Notes: generated by a model from the sequence alone, not told the origin. DNA of 64,000 bases from Paraburkholderia sp041321145 (GCF_041321145.1 NZ_JBGGWA010000016.1:73875-137874); one strand, 5' to 3'; counted from the stretch's first letter, positions 42,960-52,981 are shown. Made by a program: numbers and translations.

Positions 42960-44063
42960 TCAACGTTTGAGCGCAGCGATCCGCGCCGCGGCAGCCTGCC
43001 ATTCCTGTTCGAGTTGCCCGACCAGTTCGGCGGCGCCGAGGTCTTCGCGGCGCTTGCAGCCAAGCGGCGCACCTTGGCCCGACCACAAAGACAGATAGTC
43101 GCCGTTTTCCGCCCGGCTCGCGGTTTGGCGCAGTTCCTGAGTCAAGGCATTTTGCACCGGATACGGCGCGACCTGATGCGCTGACTCGGTCAGGCGCTGC
43201 ATCAAAGGATTGCGTATGCCGCGCGCATGGCGGCCGGTGATCGCGCGCGTCACCGAGGTCGACGTGTCGGACATCGAACGCACGCGGGTTTTCCATGCCT
43301 GCGGTATCGCACTCTCCAGACAGGTGAGGAACGCCGTGCCCATCACCGCGGCTTGCGCGCCGAGCGCCAGCGCGGCGACGATGCCGCGTCCGTCCATGAT
43401 GCCGCCGGCGGCCAGCACCGGCAGGCCAGTCGCGTCGACGAGTTGCGGCACGAGCGCCATCGTGCCGACCAGCGCCTCCTCGAACGCGCCGATAAAGGTG
43501 CCGCGATGCGCGCCCGCCTCCGCGCCTTGCGCAACGATCGCGTCGGCGCCCGCGTCGCGCCAGGCCACACCTTCGGCGACGTGTGTCGCGGTGCCTATTA
43601 CATATAGGCCGTTTGCATGCAGACGGGCGACATCCTCGGCAGAGAGCAGTCCGAACGTAAAGCCTGCCACCGGCACGCGCAATTCGATCAGCGTTTCCAG
43701 TTGGGCACGGAAATCCGGCGCATAGCGATCAAGCGGCCGACCCGGCGGCAAACCGAGATCCGCGCGCAGGGGATCGATGGCTTCGAGCGCGCGGCGCACA
43801 GTGGTTTCGTCCGGCGCGGCCGGCTCCTGCACGAACAGATTCACGCCGAAGGGGCGATCGGTCAGCGCGCGAGTCGCCGCGACTTCGCTCACGATCTTTT
43901 CCGGCGACAGCGCGGCGGCCGCCAGAAAGCCAAATCCGCCGGCGTTCGATACCGCGGCGACCATCGCCGGCGTCGTCGCGCCGCCGGCCATCGGCGCCTG
44001 CACGACCGGTACCCGCAACGCGAAACGCTCTGCAAACGGCGTCACAAAACTGCCTTCATTCAT
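42960..44063 (-). CDS. Nitronate monooxygenase family flavoprotein
   Basis: This 367-residue FMN-dependent TIM-barrel enzyme of the 2-nitropropane dioxygenase/NMO group has VVQAPMAGGATTPAMVAAVSN at the start, VIGTATHVAEGVAWRDAG, AQGAEAGAHRGTF and AAGGIMDGRGIVAALALGA. It oxidises nitronates or a related substrate. ATG 44063 has GGAATC upstream. No operon partners. Confidence 0.9.
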   Translation of the reverse strand: MNEGSFVTPFAERFALRVPVVQAPMAGGATTPAMVAAVSNAGGFGFLAAAALSPEKIVSEVAATRALTDRPFGVNLFVQEPAAPDETTVRRALEAIDPLRADLGLPPGRPLDRYAPDFRAQLETLIELRVPVAGFTFGLLSAEDVARLHANGLYVIGTATHVAEGVAWRDAGADAIVAQGAEAGAHRGTFIGAFEEALVGTMALVPQLVDATGLPVLAAGGIMDGRGIVAALALGAQAAVMGTAFLTCLESAIPQAWKTRVRSMSDTSTSVTRAITGRHARGIRNPLMQRLTESAHQVAPYPVQNALTQELRQTASRAENGDYLSLWSGQGAPLGCKRREDLGAAELVGQLEQEWQAAAARIAALKR

Positions 44064-44337
44064 GATCGATTCCTTTTCCGACAATGCGCTCGCAGCATGG
44101 GCAAGCGGATACGCTCGACTGTACCGAGCCGTGCCGCGACGGAGAAATGAATAATCGAGAACGTTTCAATCCCCTTACGAGATTGTCGCCATGGATTGCG
44201 CCTCGTCAGCCCAGGCGTGGCCTCGCTGCACGGCGTTTCTTTTGATGGCAAACTGACCGGCCGCTTCAGGCATTCAGGCCTCTGGCATTCATTCAGACCG
44301 ACCTCGCGCCTCAGTGCGATGGCAAATGGAGAGCAAC

Positions 44338-45036
44338 ATGACCACGACTTCCCGATGGATCGACATTCCCGCCGGCAACGACAGTTTCGGCGGCTATCTG
44401 GCACTGCCCAAAGGCGGCAAGGGACCGGCTGTCATCATCATTCAGGAAATCTTCGGCGTGAACAGCCATATCCGCTCGGTCGCGGATCAGTACGCGCAAG
44501 ACGGCTACGTCGCGCTGGCACCGGACGTATTCTGGCGCGTGCAGCCACGCGTCGAATTGACGTATGACGGCGCGGATCGCGAGAAGGGCATCGAATTGAT
44601 GCAGAAGACCAACGTCGACCAGGCAGTAGCCGATATCGGCGCAGCCGCCGCGGCGCTGCGCGCCATGCGGGAAGTGACCGGCAAGGTTGCGGCGATCGGC
44701 TTCTGTTTCGGGGGACAGCTTGCCTATCTGGCCGCCGCGCAAGGCTCGCTCGACGGCGCGGTCGCTTACTACGGCGGCGGCATCCAGAACAAGCTCGATC
44801 AAGCCGCGAAGATCAAGGTGCCGATGCAATTCCACTACGGCGAACTGGATGCGCATATTCCCGTGTCGGCCGTCGGCCAGATTCAGGAGCGCTTCGCCGG
44901 CCGCACCGATGCGGATTTCCACATCTATCCGAACGCCGATCACGGCTTCAACTGCTCGGACCGCGCATCGTATAACCAGCCTGCCTCGGCGCTGGCGCAT
45001 GGCCGCACGCTGACCTTCCTCGGCGAGCGCCTGTGA
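44338..45036 (+). CDS. Dienelactone hydrolase family protein
   Basis: This 232-residue alpha/beta hydrolase has an oxyanion region QEIFGVNSHIRSVAD, a nucleophile Cys in GFCFGGQLAY, Asp in GELDAHIP and His in NADHGFNC, the Cys-Asp-His triad of dienelactone hydrolases. Cytosolic. ATG 44338 follows GGAGAGC. The stop is the first base set of a 13-bp tandem repeat. Confidence 0.93.
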   Translation: MTTTSRWIDIPAGNDSFGGYLALPKGGKGPAVIIIQEIFGVNSHIRSVADQYAQDGYVALAPDVFWRVQPRVELTYDGADREKGIELMQKTNVDQAVADIGAAAAALRAMREVTGKVAAIGFCFGGQLAYLAAAQGSLDGAVAYYGGGIQNKLDQAAKIKVPMQFHYGELDAHIPVSAVGQIQERFAGRTDADFHIYPNADHGFNCSDRASYNQPASALAHGRTLTFLGERL

Positions 45037-45111
45037 CTTATGCCTCTGACTTATGCCTCTGACTTATGCCTCTGACTTACGCCTCTGACTTACGCCTCTG
45101 ACTTACGCCTG
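45034..45111. repeat. 13-bp tandem repeat, six copies, starting at a stop codon
   Basis: TGACTTA(T/C)GCCTC repeats six times from 45034 to 45111, three T then three C variants, with the final base changed. The first unit contains the dienelactone hydrolase TGA stop. It may have arisen by slippage. Confidence 0.9.
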
Positions 45112-45281
45112 TAACTCGCGGCTATAACTCGGGTAATCTCTCGAAAGACGGCGTGCCATCGGCGCGCTGTCTTCTTCCACGCGTGTCGATGAACTGGGAC
45201 GACGGGACGTCCGGCAGCGCCGTTCATCACGCGCACAGGCGACTGCCGGATCCAACACTCGATAGCGAGGGCTCCTCCGCC

Positions 45282-46802
45282 GTGCAATCAGACTATCTCG
45301 TCCATGACGCCATCGGCCTCGCCGAACTGGTTCGAAGCCGCGAAGCAAGCGCGCGCGAGTTGCTGGACATCGCAATCTCGCGCACAGAGGCGGTCAATCC
45401 CGCGATCAATGCCATTGTCCTGAAGGACTACGATGCAGCGCGGCAACGCGCCTCGCGCGACGATGCGAGCAGAGCGAATGGCGCGAACACCGCGGATGGT
45501 GGAAGCGCGCAAGCCGCGCTCGCGGGCGTGCCCTTTCTGATCAAGGATCTGGGCGCACCGGTCGCCGGACTGCGCATGACGATGGGCAGCCGTCACTATC
45601 GGCACTTCATTCCTACCGAGGATGCGCCGGTCGTCGCGCTTGCGAAAGCGGCCGGCCTCAACATCTTCGCCAAGACCAGCACCTCCGAACTCGGCCAGAT
45701 GCCTTATACGGAGCCCGAACTGTTCGGCGCGTGCCGCAATCCGTGGAATCTCGACCATACGCCTGGCGGTTCCAGCGGCGGCGCGGCAGCGGCGGTCGCC
45801 GCCGGCATCGTGCCGCTCGCGCATGCATCGGATGGCGGCGGCTCGATCCGCATCCCCGCTTCATGTTGCGGACTGTTCGGCCTCAAGCCTTCCCGCGGAC
45901 GTGTGCCGCGCGCGACGCCAACCGCCGCAGCCGGTGAACTCGGCATCGATCACGCGATATCGCGCAGCGTGCGCGACAGCGCATTGCTGCTCGATCTGCT
46001 GGCAGGCAATGCGGACCGGCCGCTCGGCGCGCCGGGCACGTTCCTCGGCGCGAGCCGCGAGCCATGCAAGCCGTTGAACATCGCGTACGTCACCGAGCCG
46101 ATGCTGGCGCCGTCCTTGTCCGCCGACTCGCGCGCCGCACTCGAGGACGCCGCGCAACTCGCCAGTTCGCTCGGCCATAACATCGAGCCCGTTTCGCTCA
46201 GCGTCGATTTCGCGGCAGTCCGGCATGCATTTCTCACGCTCTGGTCGGTGACCGCGGAAGAACTGGTGCTGAACGCCGATCGCATTACCGGCCGCAAACC
46301 GCTGCGCGACGAATTCGAAATTTCGACATGGGCGATGGCGCACGTCGGCCGCAAACTCGGCGAGCGCGGCCTGCCAGGCGCACTCGAAGAACAGCGCCGC
46401 ATCACCGAACGCCTCACCGGGTTGCTGAGCCGCTACGACGTGATTCTGTGCGCGACGCTCGCGGGCGCGCCGATCAAGATCGGCGAGATGCAGCCCACGT
46501 CCGCCGAGCGTATGCAGATGCGCGCGGTCACCGCGATGCCGCTCGAATCGTTGATGAAGAAGATGTTGACCGAAGCGTCGAACAAGGCGTTCGCGTGGGC
46601 GGGATGCACGGAGCTGTTCAATCTGAGCGGTCAGCCGGCGATGTCGGTGCCGCTTTACTGGACCGCGCGTGGGCTGCCTATCGGCGTGCAGTTCGCCGCG
46701 CGTGAGGGCGGTGAAGCGACGCTGTTGCGTCTCGCCGCGCAGCTCGAAGCGGCACGGCCGTGGTTCGACAAACGGCCGCCGTTGATGCCGGCGCGCAGCT
46801 AG
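45282..46802 (+). CDS. Amidase signature family protein
   Basis: This 506-residue hydrolase has the Ser-cisSer-Lys triad: Lys in VPFLIKDLGAPVAG and the two Ser in TPGGSSGGAAAAVAAGIVP, with DGGGSIRIPASCCGLFGLKP. It cleaves an amide; the substrate is unknown. GTG 45282 opens the conserved region; an ATG at 45153 or later would add an unlike tail. It is preceded by the minisatellite region. Confidence 0.9.
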   Translation: MQSDYLVHDAIGLAELVRSREASARELLDIAISRTEAVNPAINAIVLKDYDAARQRASRDDASRANGANTADGGSAQAALAGVPFLIKDLGAPVAGLRMTMGSRHYRHFIPTEDAPVVALAKAAGLNIFAKTSTSELGQMPYTEPELFGACRNPWNLDHTPGGSSGGAAAAVAAGIVPLAHASDGGGSIRIPASCCGLFGLKPSRGRVPRATPTAAAGELGIDHAISRSVRDSALLLDLLAGNADRPLGAPGTFLGASREPCKPLNIAYVTEPMLAPSLSADSRAALEDAAQLASSLGHNIEPVSLSVDFAAVRHAFLTLWSVTAEELVLNADRITGRKPLRDEFEISTWAMAHVGRKLGERGLPGALEEQRRITERLTGLLSRYDVILCATLAGAPIKIGEMQPTSAERMQMRAVTAMPLESLMKKMLTEASNKAFAWAGCTELFNLSGQPAMSVPLYWTARGLPIGVQFAAREGGEATLLRLAAQLEAARPWFDKRPPLMPARS

Positions 46803-46917
46803 ACGATCGGCGCGCTCAGGCGGGTTTGCGTCGCGCGTCGAGATCCGCTGGCGCTTGCCGGGACGCAGGCCGCAACGATCGTATTGACGTGTACAGAACA
46901 GGCTGTTTTCAAGCAGC

Positions 46918-46952
46918 AAAAAGGCGTCTGTCGCGCAACGCGGCAGACGCCT
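46918..46952 (-). terminator. Terminator of the HiPIP gene
   Basis: A 14-bp stem (AGGCGTCTGTCGCG against CGCGGCAGACGCCT, one G-T pair) with a T-run on the minus strand, 83 bp after the HiPIP stop. Confidence 0.85.
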
Positions 46953-47034
46953 CAATCGATCGGACCGGAGTCCGGTGCGCTCATGGTGCAGCGCATTTGA
47001 CGCGGTACTGAAGGTGCACGCGCTCAGCGCGCAA

Positions 47035-47346
47035 TCAGGCCTTCTTGTTATATGCGCTGCACCAACCCGCGCCGGCGACCTGCTTGCCCGCGAACATCGG
47101 GCAGCCGGCATAGGCGTCGGTCGGCTTGCCTTGATAGAAGCTGCAGTTCGCGCAATCCTGGCCCGCTACGTACTTCGCGAACTTGGCCTTGTCGACTTTG
47201 CTCGCGTCGGCCTTATAGCCGAGCGCTTGGGCGGTCGGATCGGTTTCAGCGACCTTCGGTGCGTCGGCGAAAGCCTGGCGCGACAGGGCGAGGCTCGATG
47301 CCACGCCAATGCTGGAGATCAAAAACGTACGACGGGAAGATTTCAT
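47035..47346 (-). CDS. High-potential iron-sulfur protein (HiPIP)
   Basis: This 103-residue periplasmic 4Fe-4S electron carrier has a Tat signal (SSRRTFLISSIGVASSLAL) and cluster Cys residues in CANCSFYQG, AGCPMFAGK and GWCSAY, in normal HiPIP spacing. Monocistronic with its own terminator. Confidence 0.95.
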   Translation of the reverse strand: MKSSRRTFLISSIGVASSLALSRQAFADAPKVAETDPTAQALGYKADASKVDKAKFAKYVAGQDCANCSFYQGKPTDAYAGCPMFAGKQVAGAGWCSAYNKKA

Positions 47347-47546
47347 GGGGACTCACTCCATTTATATTGAACTGATCGCCGTTCTGATGACAGCGGTCCC
47401 CAAGGATAGCAATGAAGCCGTCGCGCGTGACGGTCCAAATGATAGAGATAACCGAATTGGTACTACCCCGCGCCCGATTTTCGAGCGCGGCGTGCGGTTA
47501 AGTGGGTGAGGGGATGACTCAGGGTGCGAATTCAGGCGTAAAGCGA

Positions 47547-48653
47547 TCAAGCGCGACCGCTCAGTTCGCAAACGCGCTGGGCGATCGCAAGCGACGCCGT
47601 GAGCCCCGGCGACTCGATCCCGAACAGATTGACGAGCCCGCGCACGCCGTGGGCGGCCGGACCTTGAATCACGAAGTCGGCGGCAGGCTCGCCCGGGCCG
47701 GAAAGCTTCGGACGAATTCCCGCGTAGGCGGGCTGCAAGGCATTGTCGGGAAGCGCGGGCCAGTACGCGCGAATCGCGGCGTAAAAGGATTCCGCGCGAT
47801 GCGGATTAACGTCGTAATTGATCGCATCGACCCATTCGACGTCGGGACCGAAACGCGCCTGGCCGCCGAGATCGATCGTCAGATGCACGCCGAGGCCGGC
47901 TTCGTTCGGCATCGGATAGATCAGGCGGCTGAACGGCGCACGCCCCGAAATGCTGAAGTAGTTGCCGCGCGCAAGGTAAAGCGGCGGCACGTGACGCGCG
48001 TCGAGTCCGCGAATCGTGCGGGCCAGCGCGTTCGCTTGCAAGCCGGCGCTGTTGATCACGCAGGCGGCGCTGATCGTGGTCGGCGCGTTGCCGCCCACCT
48101 TGATGATGAAGCGGCCATTGCTCGCTTCGATCGCGCCCACCGGCGCGTGGAACGCGCACACCGCACCGTCGCGTTCGGCGTCGCCTTGAATCGCCAGCAT
48201 CAGCTGGTGGCTATCGACGATGCCCGTCTGCGGCGAAAACACCGCCTCGACGCATTCGAGCGCGGGCTCAAGCGCTTGCGCCTGGTCGCCGGTAATCCGC
48301 ATCAGGTCGAGCACGCCGTTCTCACGACCTTTCGCCATGATGCTTTCGAGCTGAGGAATCTGATTGCGCGAGGTCGCGACCAACAGTTTGCCGCATCGAG
48401 AATGCGGCACGTTGTGCTCGACGCAGTAGTCGTACAGCATCTCGCGGCCGCGCACGCACAGCGCCGCCTTCAGCGAACCGCGCGGATAGTAGATCCCCGC
48501 GTGAATCACTTCGCTATTGCGCGAACTGGTGCCCACGCCGATCGCCTCGGCCGCCTCCAGCACGATCACCTCGCGCCCGCGCGCAGCCAGTGCGCGCGCC
48601 ACGGCGAGGCCGATCACGCCCGCGCCGATCACTACACATTCGATTTGATCCAT
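47547..48653 (-). CDS. FAD-dependent oxidoreductase, L-2-hydroxyglutarate oxidase-like
   Basis: This 368-residue protein of the DAO/GlpD group has the dinucleotide fold CVVIGAGVIGLAVARALAAR, SSRNSEVIHAGIYYPRGSLK (active-site His) and PVGAIEASNGRF, with a C-terminal GIRPKLSGPGE. The pattern is that of LhgO/L2HGDH. It oxidises a 2-hydroxy acid such as L-2-hydroxyglutarate. No partners. Confidence 0.88.
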   Translation of the reverse strand: MDQIECVVIGAGVIGLAVARALAARGREVIVLEAAEAIGVGTSSRNSEVIHAGIYYPRGSLKAALCVRGREMLYDYCVEHNVPHSRCGKLLVATSRNQIPQLESIMAKGRENGVLDLMRITGDQAQALEPALECVEAVFSPQTGIVDSHQLMLAIQGDAERDGAVCAFHAPVGAIEASNGRFIIKVGGNAPTTISAACVINSAGLQANALARTIRGLDARHVPPLYLARGNYFSISGRAPFSRLIYPMPNEAGLGVHLTIDLGGQARFGPDVEWVDAINYDVNPHRAESFYAAIRAYWPALPDNALQPAYAGIRPKLSGPGEPAADFVIQGPAAHGVRGLVNLFGIESPGLTASLAIAQRVCELSGRA

Positions 48654-48812
48654 GTCCCTTGACGCGGCTGACCTCGCCGCGCGCTGCCTCGTTCACCCGA
48701 TATAGATGAAGACAGGATGCGGCTATCGGGGACCGCAAACCGCTCGCTGTGGAATGCACCTGCCCTTACGCAACCGCCATGCAAAATTGTACGACGCTGC
48801 TGCACAGACAGA

Positions 48813-48842
48813 AATGCCCGCAGTCGTACGACTGCGGGCATT
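48813..48842. repeat. Perfect 30-bp palindrome
   Basis: AATGCCCGCAGTCGT is followed directly by its reverse complement. There is no T-run. It lies in a 420-bp gene-free region (48654-49073) between the oxidoreductase start and the AAA-ATPase stop. It may form a cruciform, or be an mRNA end or operator. Confidence 0.75.
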
Positions 48843-49073
48843 CGGTCTTGAGTGGATCTGAAATGTAAGGGCCGGACGAGTCAGTGTACGCCGTCGAAGG
48901 TCGCCGCGCTCGATTCTTCATGCAAACATGAAGCCGTGTGGCGCCGGGCAGCCACATCTCACAATTAGCAATAGTTGCCCCGGCATTCACATTGTTTTAA
49001 GTGCAGAATCGCCTCGGCGAGGCCCGCAAAATCGGTCGTTGGCAGGTTTTCAGCAAAAAACCGCCAAAAATCC

Positions 49074-50051
49074 TCAAAAACCGATCGGTTTCCGGCGATT
49101 TCCATAATCCAGCCGAATGTCGCCGGCTTCGATCCGATCGCGCCCGTCGATGCGCGCCGCGCCGAAGCCATTCAGCATGGCGCGCCGCATTTCGCGCGGC
49201 GACGCGTGTTTCAGCGCGTCGAGCGCGGCGTCACCGAGCGTTTCGGGAAAGCGCAGCCCCCAGCTGTGCGCCGAGCGAATCTCGTTGTAGATCGCTTGCG
49301 CGATACGGCGCGCGCCGGCGTGATCCGGCGGCGGAATTTCGTACACGTTCATCCGGTTCAGGATGGGCTCGGGAATCGAACGCTCGTCGTTCGCCGTCGC
49401 GATCCAGATCACGTGTCCGGCATTGATTGGAATCTCGGCGAATTCGTCGATGAAGGTCTGCGCGGTATCGTGTTCGAGCAGCGCGTACAACGCGCCGAGC
49501 GGATCGTATTGCGAATCGCCGGTGGCCTTGTCGATTTCGTCGACGGCGATCACGGGGTTCGCGTAACTGCCGTTGACGAGCGTATCGAACACCTTGCCCG
49601 GCTTCGCGTTCTTCCATTGCGACGATGCACCCGACAGAATCCACCCCGCCGTCAGCGAACTCATCGCCACGTATTGGTAGGCGGTGCCGAGCAGGCGCGC
49701 CAACTGCTTGGCAAAGTGCGTCTTGCCGATGCCGGGGTCGCCAAGCAGCAGAATCGGCATCAGTTCGAGCCGGTCTTCGGTCTCGAGACACAAGGCGACC
49801 TGCTTGCGGATATCGTCGAGCGGCGCTGAGAAGTTGGGCAGCGCGTCGATCAGATCGTCGATCGACGGCATCCGGTTCGGCTTGACGCAGAAGCGCAGAT
49901 TGCCGGTTTTCAGCATCTTTTCGTAAGTGCTGCGCAGCGCCTCGTTCGCGCTGTCGCCGAGATCGTTCAGCGCGGTCTCGACCTGATCGAGGTCGTACAC
50001 CCGACTGAAAGACGCCACGGCGATTTCCTGTTTGACCATTGCTGTTGTCAT
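49074..50051 (-). CDS. AAA-family ATPase
   Basis: This 325-residue protein shows Walker A LLLGDPGIGKTHFAKQLARL, Walker B VIAVDEIDKATGD, a sensor region WIATANDERSIPEPILNR and Arg in SPREMRRAML. The small lid follows. It resembles the ATPase part of Lon-like or MoxR-like proteins without a protease domain. Cytosolic; the role is unknown. ATG 50051 follows GGGG. Alone in its operon. Confidence 0.85.
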   Translation of the reverse strand: MTTAMVKQEIAVASFSRVYDLDQVETALNDLGDSANEALRSTYEKMLKTGNLRFCVKPNRMPSIDDLIDALPNFSAPLDDIRKQVALCLETEDRLELMPILLLGDPGIGKTHFAKQLARLLGTAYQYVAMSSLTAGWILSGASSQWKNAKPGKVFDTLVNGSYANPVIAVDEIDKATGDSQYDPLGALYALLEHDTAQTFIDEFAEIPINAGHVIWIATANDERSIPEPILNRMNVYEIPPPDHAGARRIAQAIYNEIRSAHSWGLRFPETLGDAALDALKHASPREMRRAMLNGFGAARIDGRDRIEAGDIRLDYGNRRKPIGF

Positions 50052-50344
50052 CGCTTACCCCGTCTGGCTGGTCTTGCTGCTGCGGTACCTGGTGGGCGCC
50101 GTTTCAAGTCCAGTGTAACGAGGACAGATTCGCGTGCAAGCCAGCAGTCGTACGGCTCTGCTGCTAACAAGGGGTTGTTTTCAGCCAACCCCGAAAGAAG
50201 TCCCCTTGGGCCATTCACAATCCCAACGGAAATGCAGTGTTGCTGAACCCGGCCCCGTTTGAAGTGTCAGAAAAGCGTTCCGCCCATCAGGCGTAAGATG
50301 GCCCTCTGACTACTCTGCCGGAAGCAGTAACCGGAGCCCCTTCC

Positions 50345-50839
50345 ATGTGGAAAACCAGTATCGTCGCCGTGTTGCTTGGCACTTCGTTGCTTGCGAACGC
50401 ACAACAAGGGCCGACGCAAAAGGTCGTGCAATGGCAGTTGCAGGTGATGCGCGACGGCCAGCAGATCGACTCGTTCGACGGCACCACCACCGTCGGCCAG
50501 GCGCGCACGGACACGCATCACAAAATGGTGCAGCATAACGTCGGATGTAAAGACCAGCCCGGCGGCAGCATCGACCTGGCGCGCACGCTGACGGTCTCGC
50601 CGCTGCAGGCGGATGCGAACGAGGTCACGCTGTCGATTGAAGCGCAGGAAACTTTCGAGGAAGACACTGCGCGGCAAACCGACACCGGCTGCAAGTTACC
50701 CCCGCAACCGCGTCAGATCAGCGCGAGCCATCCGGGCCTGAAAGTGCCGGCCGGGCAATGGGCCAGTTGGACCATCGTCGACAAGGATCCAAACCTGGTC
50801 TACCGCGTGCGTGCGAGCCTTGCAAACAGTGCGAACTGA
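50345..50839 (+). CDS. Hypothetical exported protein, 164 residues
   Basis: Signal peptide (cleavage after SLLANA). The mature part is beta-rich, with two Cys (NVGCKDQ and DTGCKLP) that may bond. The domain is unrecognised, and a surface or periplasmic role is inferred. It ends 45 bp before the phosphatase-family gene on the same strand. Confidence 0.7.
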   Translation: MWKTSIVAVLLGTSLLANAQQGPTQKVVQWQLQVMRDGQQIDSFDGTTTVGQARTDTHHKMVQHNVGCKDQPGGSIDLARTLTVSPLQADANEVTLSIEAQETFEEDTARQTDTGCKLPPQPRQISASHPGLKVPAGQWASWTIVDKDPNLVYRVRASLANSAN

Positions 50840-50884
50840 AGCGAACAACCGAAGCCCCCAAACAGAACACGTGGACAACGCGGC

Positions 50885-51682
50885 ATGCGAAACCCCGAAG
50901 AACTGATCCGCGAGCGCGTAGCGCCCGGGGATTTCATTGCGGTGAGCTGGAATCTGCACAAAGGCCGCACACCGCTCGGCTTTCAGGCCTGGCAGGCGAT
51001 GCAGCGCTGGGTTCAGTCGACCCACGCGGACGCGTATTTTTTACAGGAAGCGATGGCCCGGCGCATGCCGTCGCCGATGCTGGCAAGTAGTTTCGGCTCG
51101 CCGCTCACCGATCCCTTGAACGATGTCTGGCATTGCCAGGCCACCGAAATCGCACGCGCGGCCGAACTCGAAATCGCGCTTGGGCCGAACGTGTTCAAGC
51201 CGTCGTGGCGGCACGGCAATGCGATTCTGTCGCCGCATCCACTTGATCTCGGCGGACGCTGGGATATCTCCGCGCATCGCTTCGAAAAGCGCGGACTGCT
51301 GGTGGCGCGGGCGACCTTCGGCGGCCATTCGGTCACGCTGCTGTGCGCGCATCTCGCGCTCACGCGCTCGGCGCGCTTGCGGCAGATGAACTGGATCGCG
51401 CACTGGATCACAAAGGAAGCACCAGAAGGTCCGCTGGTTCTGGCCGGCGACTTCAACGACTGGCGCAACGATTCGGTGCCGCTCTTCGCCGAACACGGTT
51501 TGCAGGAAGTGGCAACGCTGCTCGGCGAATCCGGCCGCACGTTCCCGGCTTTCTCGCCGGCGCTTGCGCTCGACAAAATGTTCGTGCGCGGCATGAAGCC
51601 GATCGAATGGATCCAACCAGCGCAGGAAACCGCGTGGCTCTCGGATCACTTGCCGTATATGGCTCGCTTGCGGGTCGAGTGA
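50885..51682 (+). CDS. Endonuclease/exonuclease/phosphatase family protein
   Basis: This 265-residue cytosolic enzyme shows SWNLHKGRTPLGFQ, YFLQEAMARR (catalytic Glu), GNAILSPHP, LAGDFNDWRNDSVP and SDHLPYMARL, the order of the EEP metal-dependent fold. It would be a DNA-repair-like nuclease or a phosphodiesterase. It converges with the epimerase gene, 10 bp apart. Confidence 0.9.
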   Translation: MRNPEELIRERVAPGDFIAVSWNLHKGRTPLGFQAWQAMQRWVQSTHADAYFLQEAMARRMPSPMLASSFGSPLTDPLNDVWHCQATEIARAAELEIALGPNVFKPSWRHGNAILSPHPLDLGGRWDISAHRFEKRGLLVARATFGGHSVTLLCAHLALTRSARLRQMNWIAHWITKEAPEGPLVLAGDFNDWRNDSVPLFAEHGLQEVATLLGESGRTFPAFSPALALDKMFVRGMKPIEWIQPAQETAWLSDHLPYMARLRVE

Positions 51683-51692
51683 GAACCGCGCG

Positions 51693-52673
51693 CTAACCTC
51701 TGCGCGGCGTCCAGTTCAGCGTCGCCGCGATCTCTTCGCCCGGCTGCAACACGCAGCCGCCCACATGCTCGCGCATGCCGACCGCGTTGAAGCAATCGGT
51801 GGTGTTCGTCACCGGTTCCACGCACAGTTGCGCGTCGTTGGCCGGCGCGAATACCACCATGTGGTCGAACGGCGCATCGGCGGTCATCGTCAGTTGACGG
51901 TGCTCGTCGGGCCACGCAATCGTCGCCTCGCGCGACCAGTTCGCGAAGTTGTTGTCCAGCGCGAAAGCGTCCGGCGACATGCCGCGGCGCAGGGCCTCGA
52001 CTGCGGGGTGCGGGCCGAGATGCGTCGGCAGCACGTCGGCGTCGGCGTGCCACATGGCTTGCACGTCCGCGTAGATGCGGGTTTGCGCCGTGCGCGGGTA
52101 GTACGGGTGATGACCCATGCCGAACGGCATCGGCCGGTCGTCAAGATTCCGCGCGAACAGCGTGATGCGCAGCGCACCGCCGATCAACTCGATGCGCTGC
52201 CGCGCGCGATAGCGGAACGGCCAGTCGCCGGGCAGTCGCACGTCCGGCTCGTGTTCGAAGTGCAGTTCCACCGCACTTTCCGAGCGCGTCCCCACCTGCC
52301 ACGGATGCCGCCATGCGTTGCCATGCAGCGCGTGCGCGAACCGGGCGTCATTGCCGGTGAGATCGACCGTGCCGCCGCCGAACTGGAAGCGCGCATCACG
52401 AATCCGGTTGCAATAGGGAAACAGCGGGAAGCTCGCCATGCGCAGCGGATCGCGTTCGTCGAACGCGGCTTGCGTGGCCGGCCGCAGCCAGTGCAGCGGC
52501 CCTTCGGGCGTCGACTGGTAGTAAGCGGCCAGCGCGCCGCCCACTTCGGGTGCGATCACCAGTCGCATCGCGTCTGCTGTCAGCGTGACCAGCGTTGGGG
52601 CGATCGCGGGGTCGTCGAGCCAGGTGAGCTCGCTCGCGAGCGGCTGGATCGGAGTCAAGGAAACGTCGCGCAT
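51693..52673 (-). CDS. Aldose 1-epimerase family protein
   Basis: This 326-residue galactose-mutarotase fold begins at MRDVSLTPIQPLASELTW. Active-site residues are likely His in FAHALHGNAWRHPW, His in GMGHHPYYPR, and Glu in VEPVTNTTD. It interconverts anomers of a sugar. It is divergent from the lacI-type gene of a sugar ABC operon, which suggests the same sugar. ATG 52673. Confidence 0.9.
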   Translation of the reverse strand: MRDVSLTPIQPLASELTWLDDPAIAPTLVTLTADAMRLVIAPEVGGALAAYYQSTPEGPLHWLRPATQAAFDERDPLRMASFPLFPYCNRIRDARFQFGGGTVDLTGNDARFAHALHGNAWRHPWQVGTRSESAVELHFEHEPDVRLPGDWPFRYRARQRIELIGGALRITLFARNLDDRPMPFGMGHHPYYPRTAQTRIYADVQAMWHADADVLPTHLGPHPAVEALRRGMSPDAFALDNNFANWSREATIAWPDEHRQLTMTADAPFDHMVVFAPANDAQLCVEPVTNTTDCFNAVGMREHVGGCVLQPGEEIAATLNWTPRRG

Positions 52674-52816
52674 GGTCAGAAAAGGCGGGGCCCCTGGCGG
52701 ATGGCGGCATGAACGCGCATCAATGTCTCCTATGACGTGCCGCGCACAGCGCGCGGCCGGCGAACTGTCAGGGTCCGCGCGACCGAGAATCGCACGACAA
52801 AGCGTGTTGGTCAATA

Positions 52817-52912
52817 TTATTAGTAATAAATTTATCCGTCCGTACAATCAAACCGGCCACCGTTCTCTACCGGATGACGGGTTAGCGCGCGTTGCCGCGC
52901 GCATATTATTAG
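52817..52912. promoter_or_regulatory. Probable LacI-type operators before the sugar operon
   Basis: TTATTAGTAATAA (52817-52829) is a perfect palindrome around G. A half-match TTATTAGTGGTAC follows at 52906, and a third TTATTAGTGATTG at 54051-54063, before the binding-protein gene. AT-rich sites of this kind in a GC-rich region fit the regulator encoded here. Confidence 0.6.
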
Positions 52913-52981
52913 TGGTACCGTCAGCACCACAATGCCACCGGCATGCTCCCGCTTTCGCGCCGCTGCAGCGCGGCCTGCACA

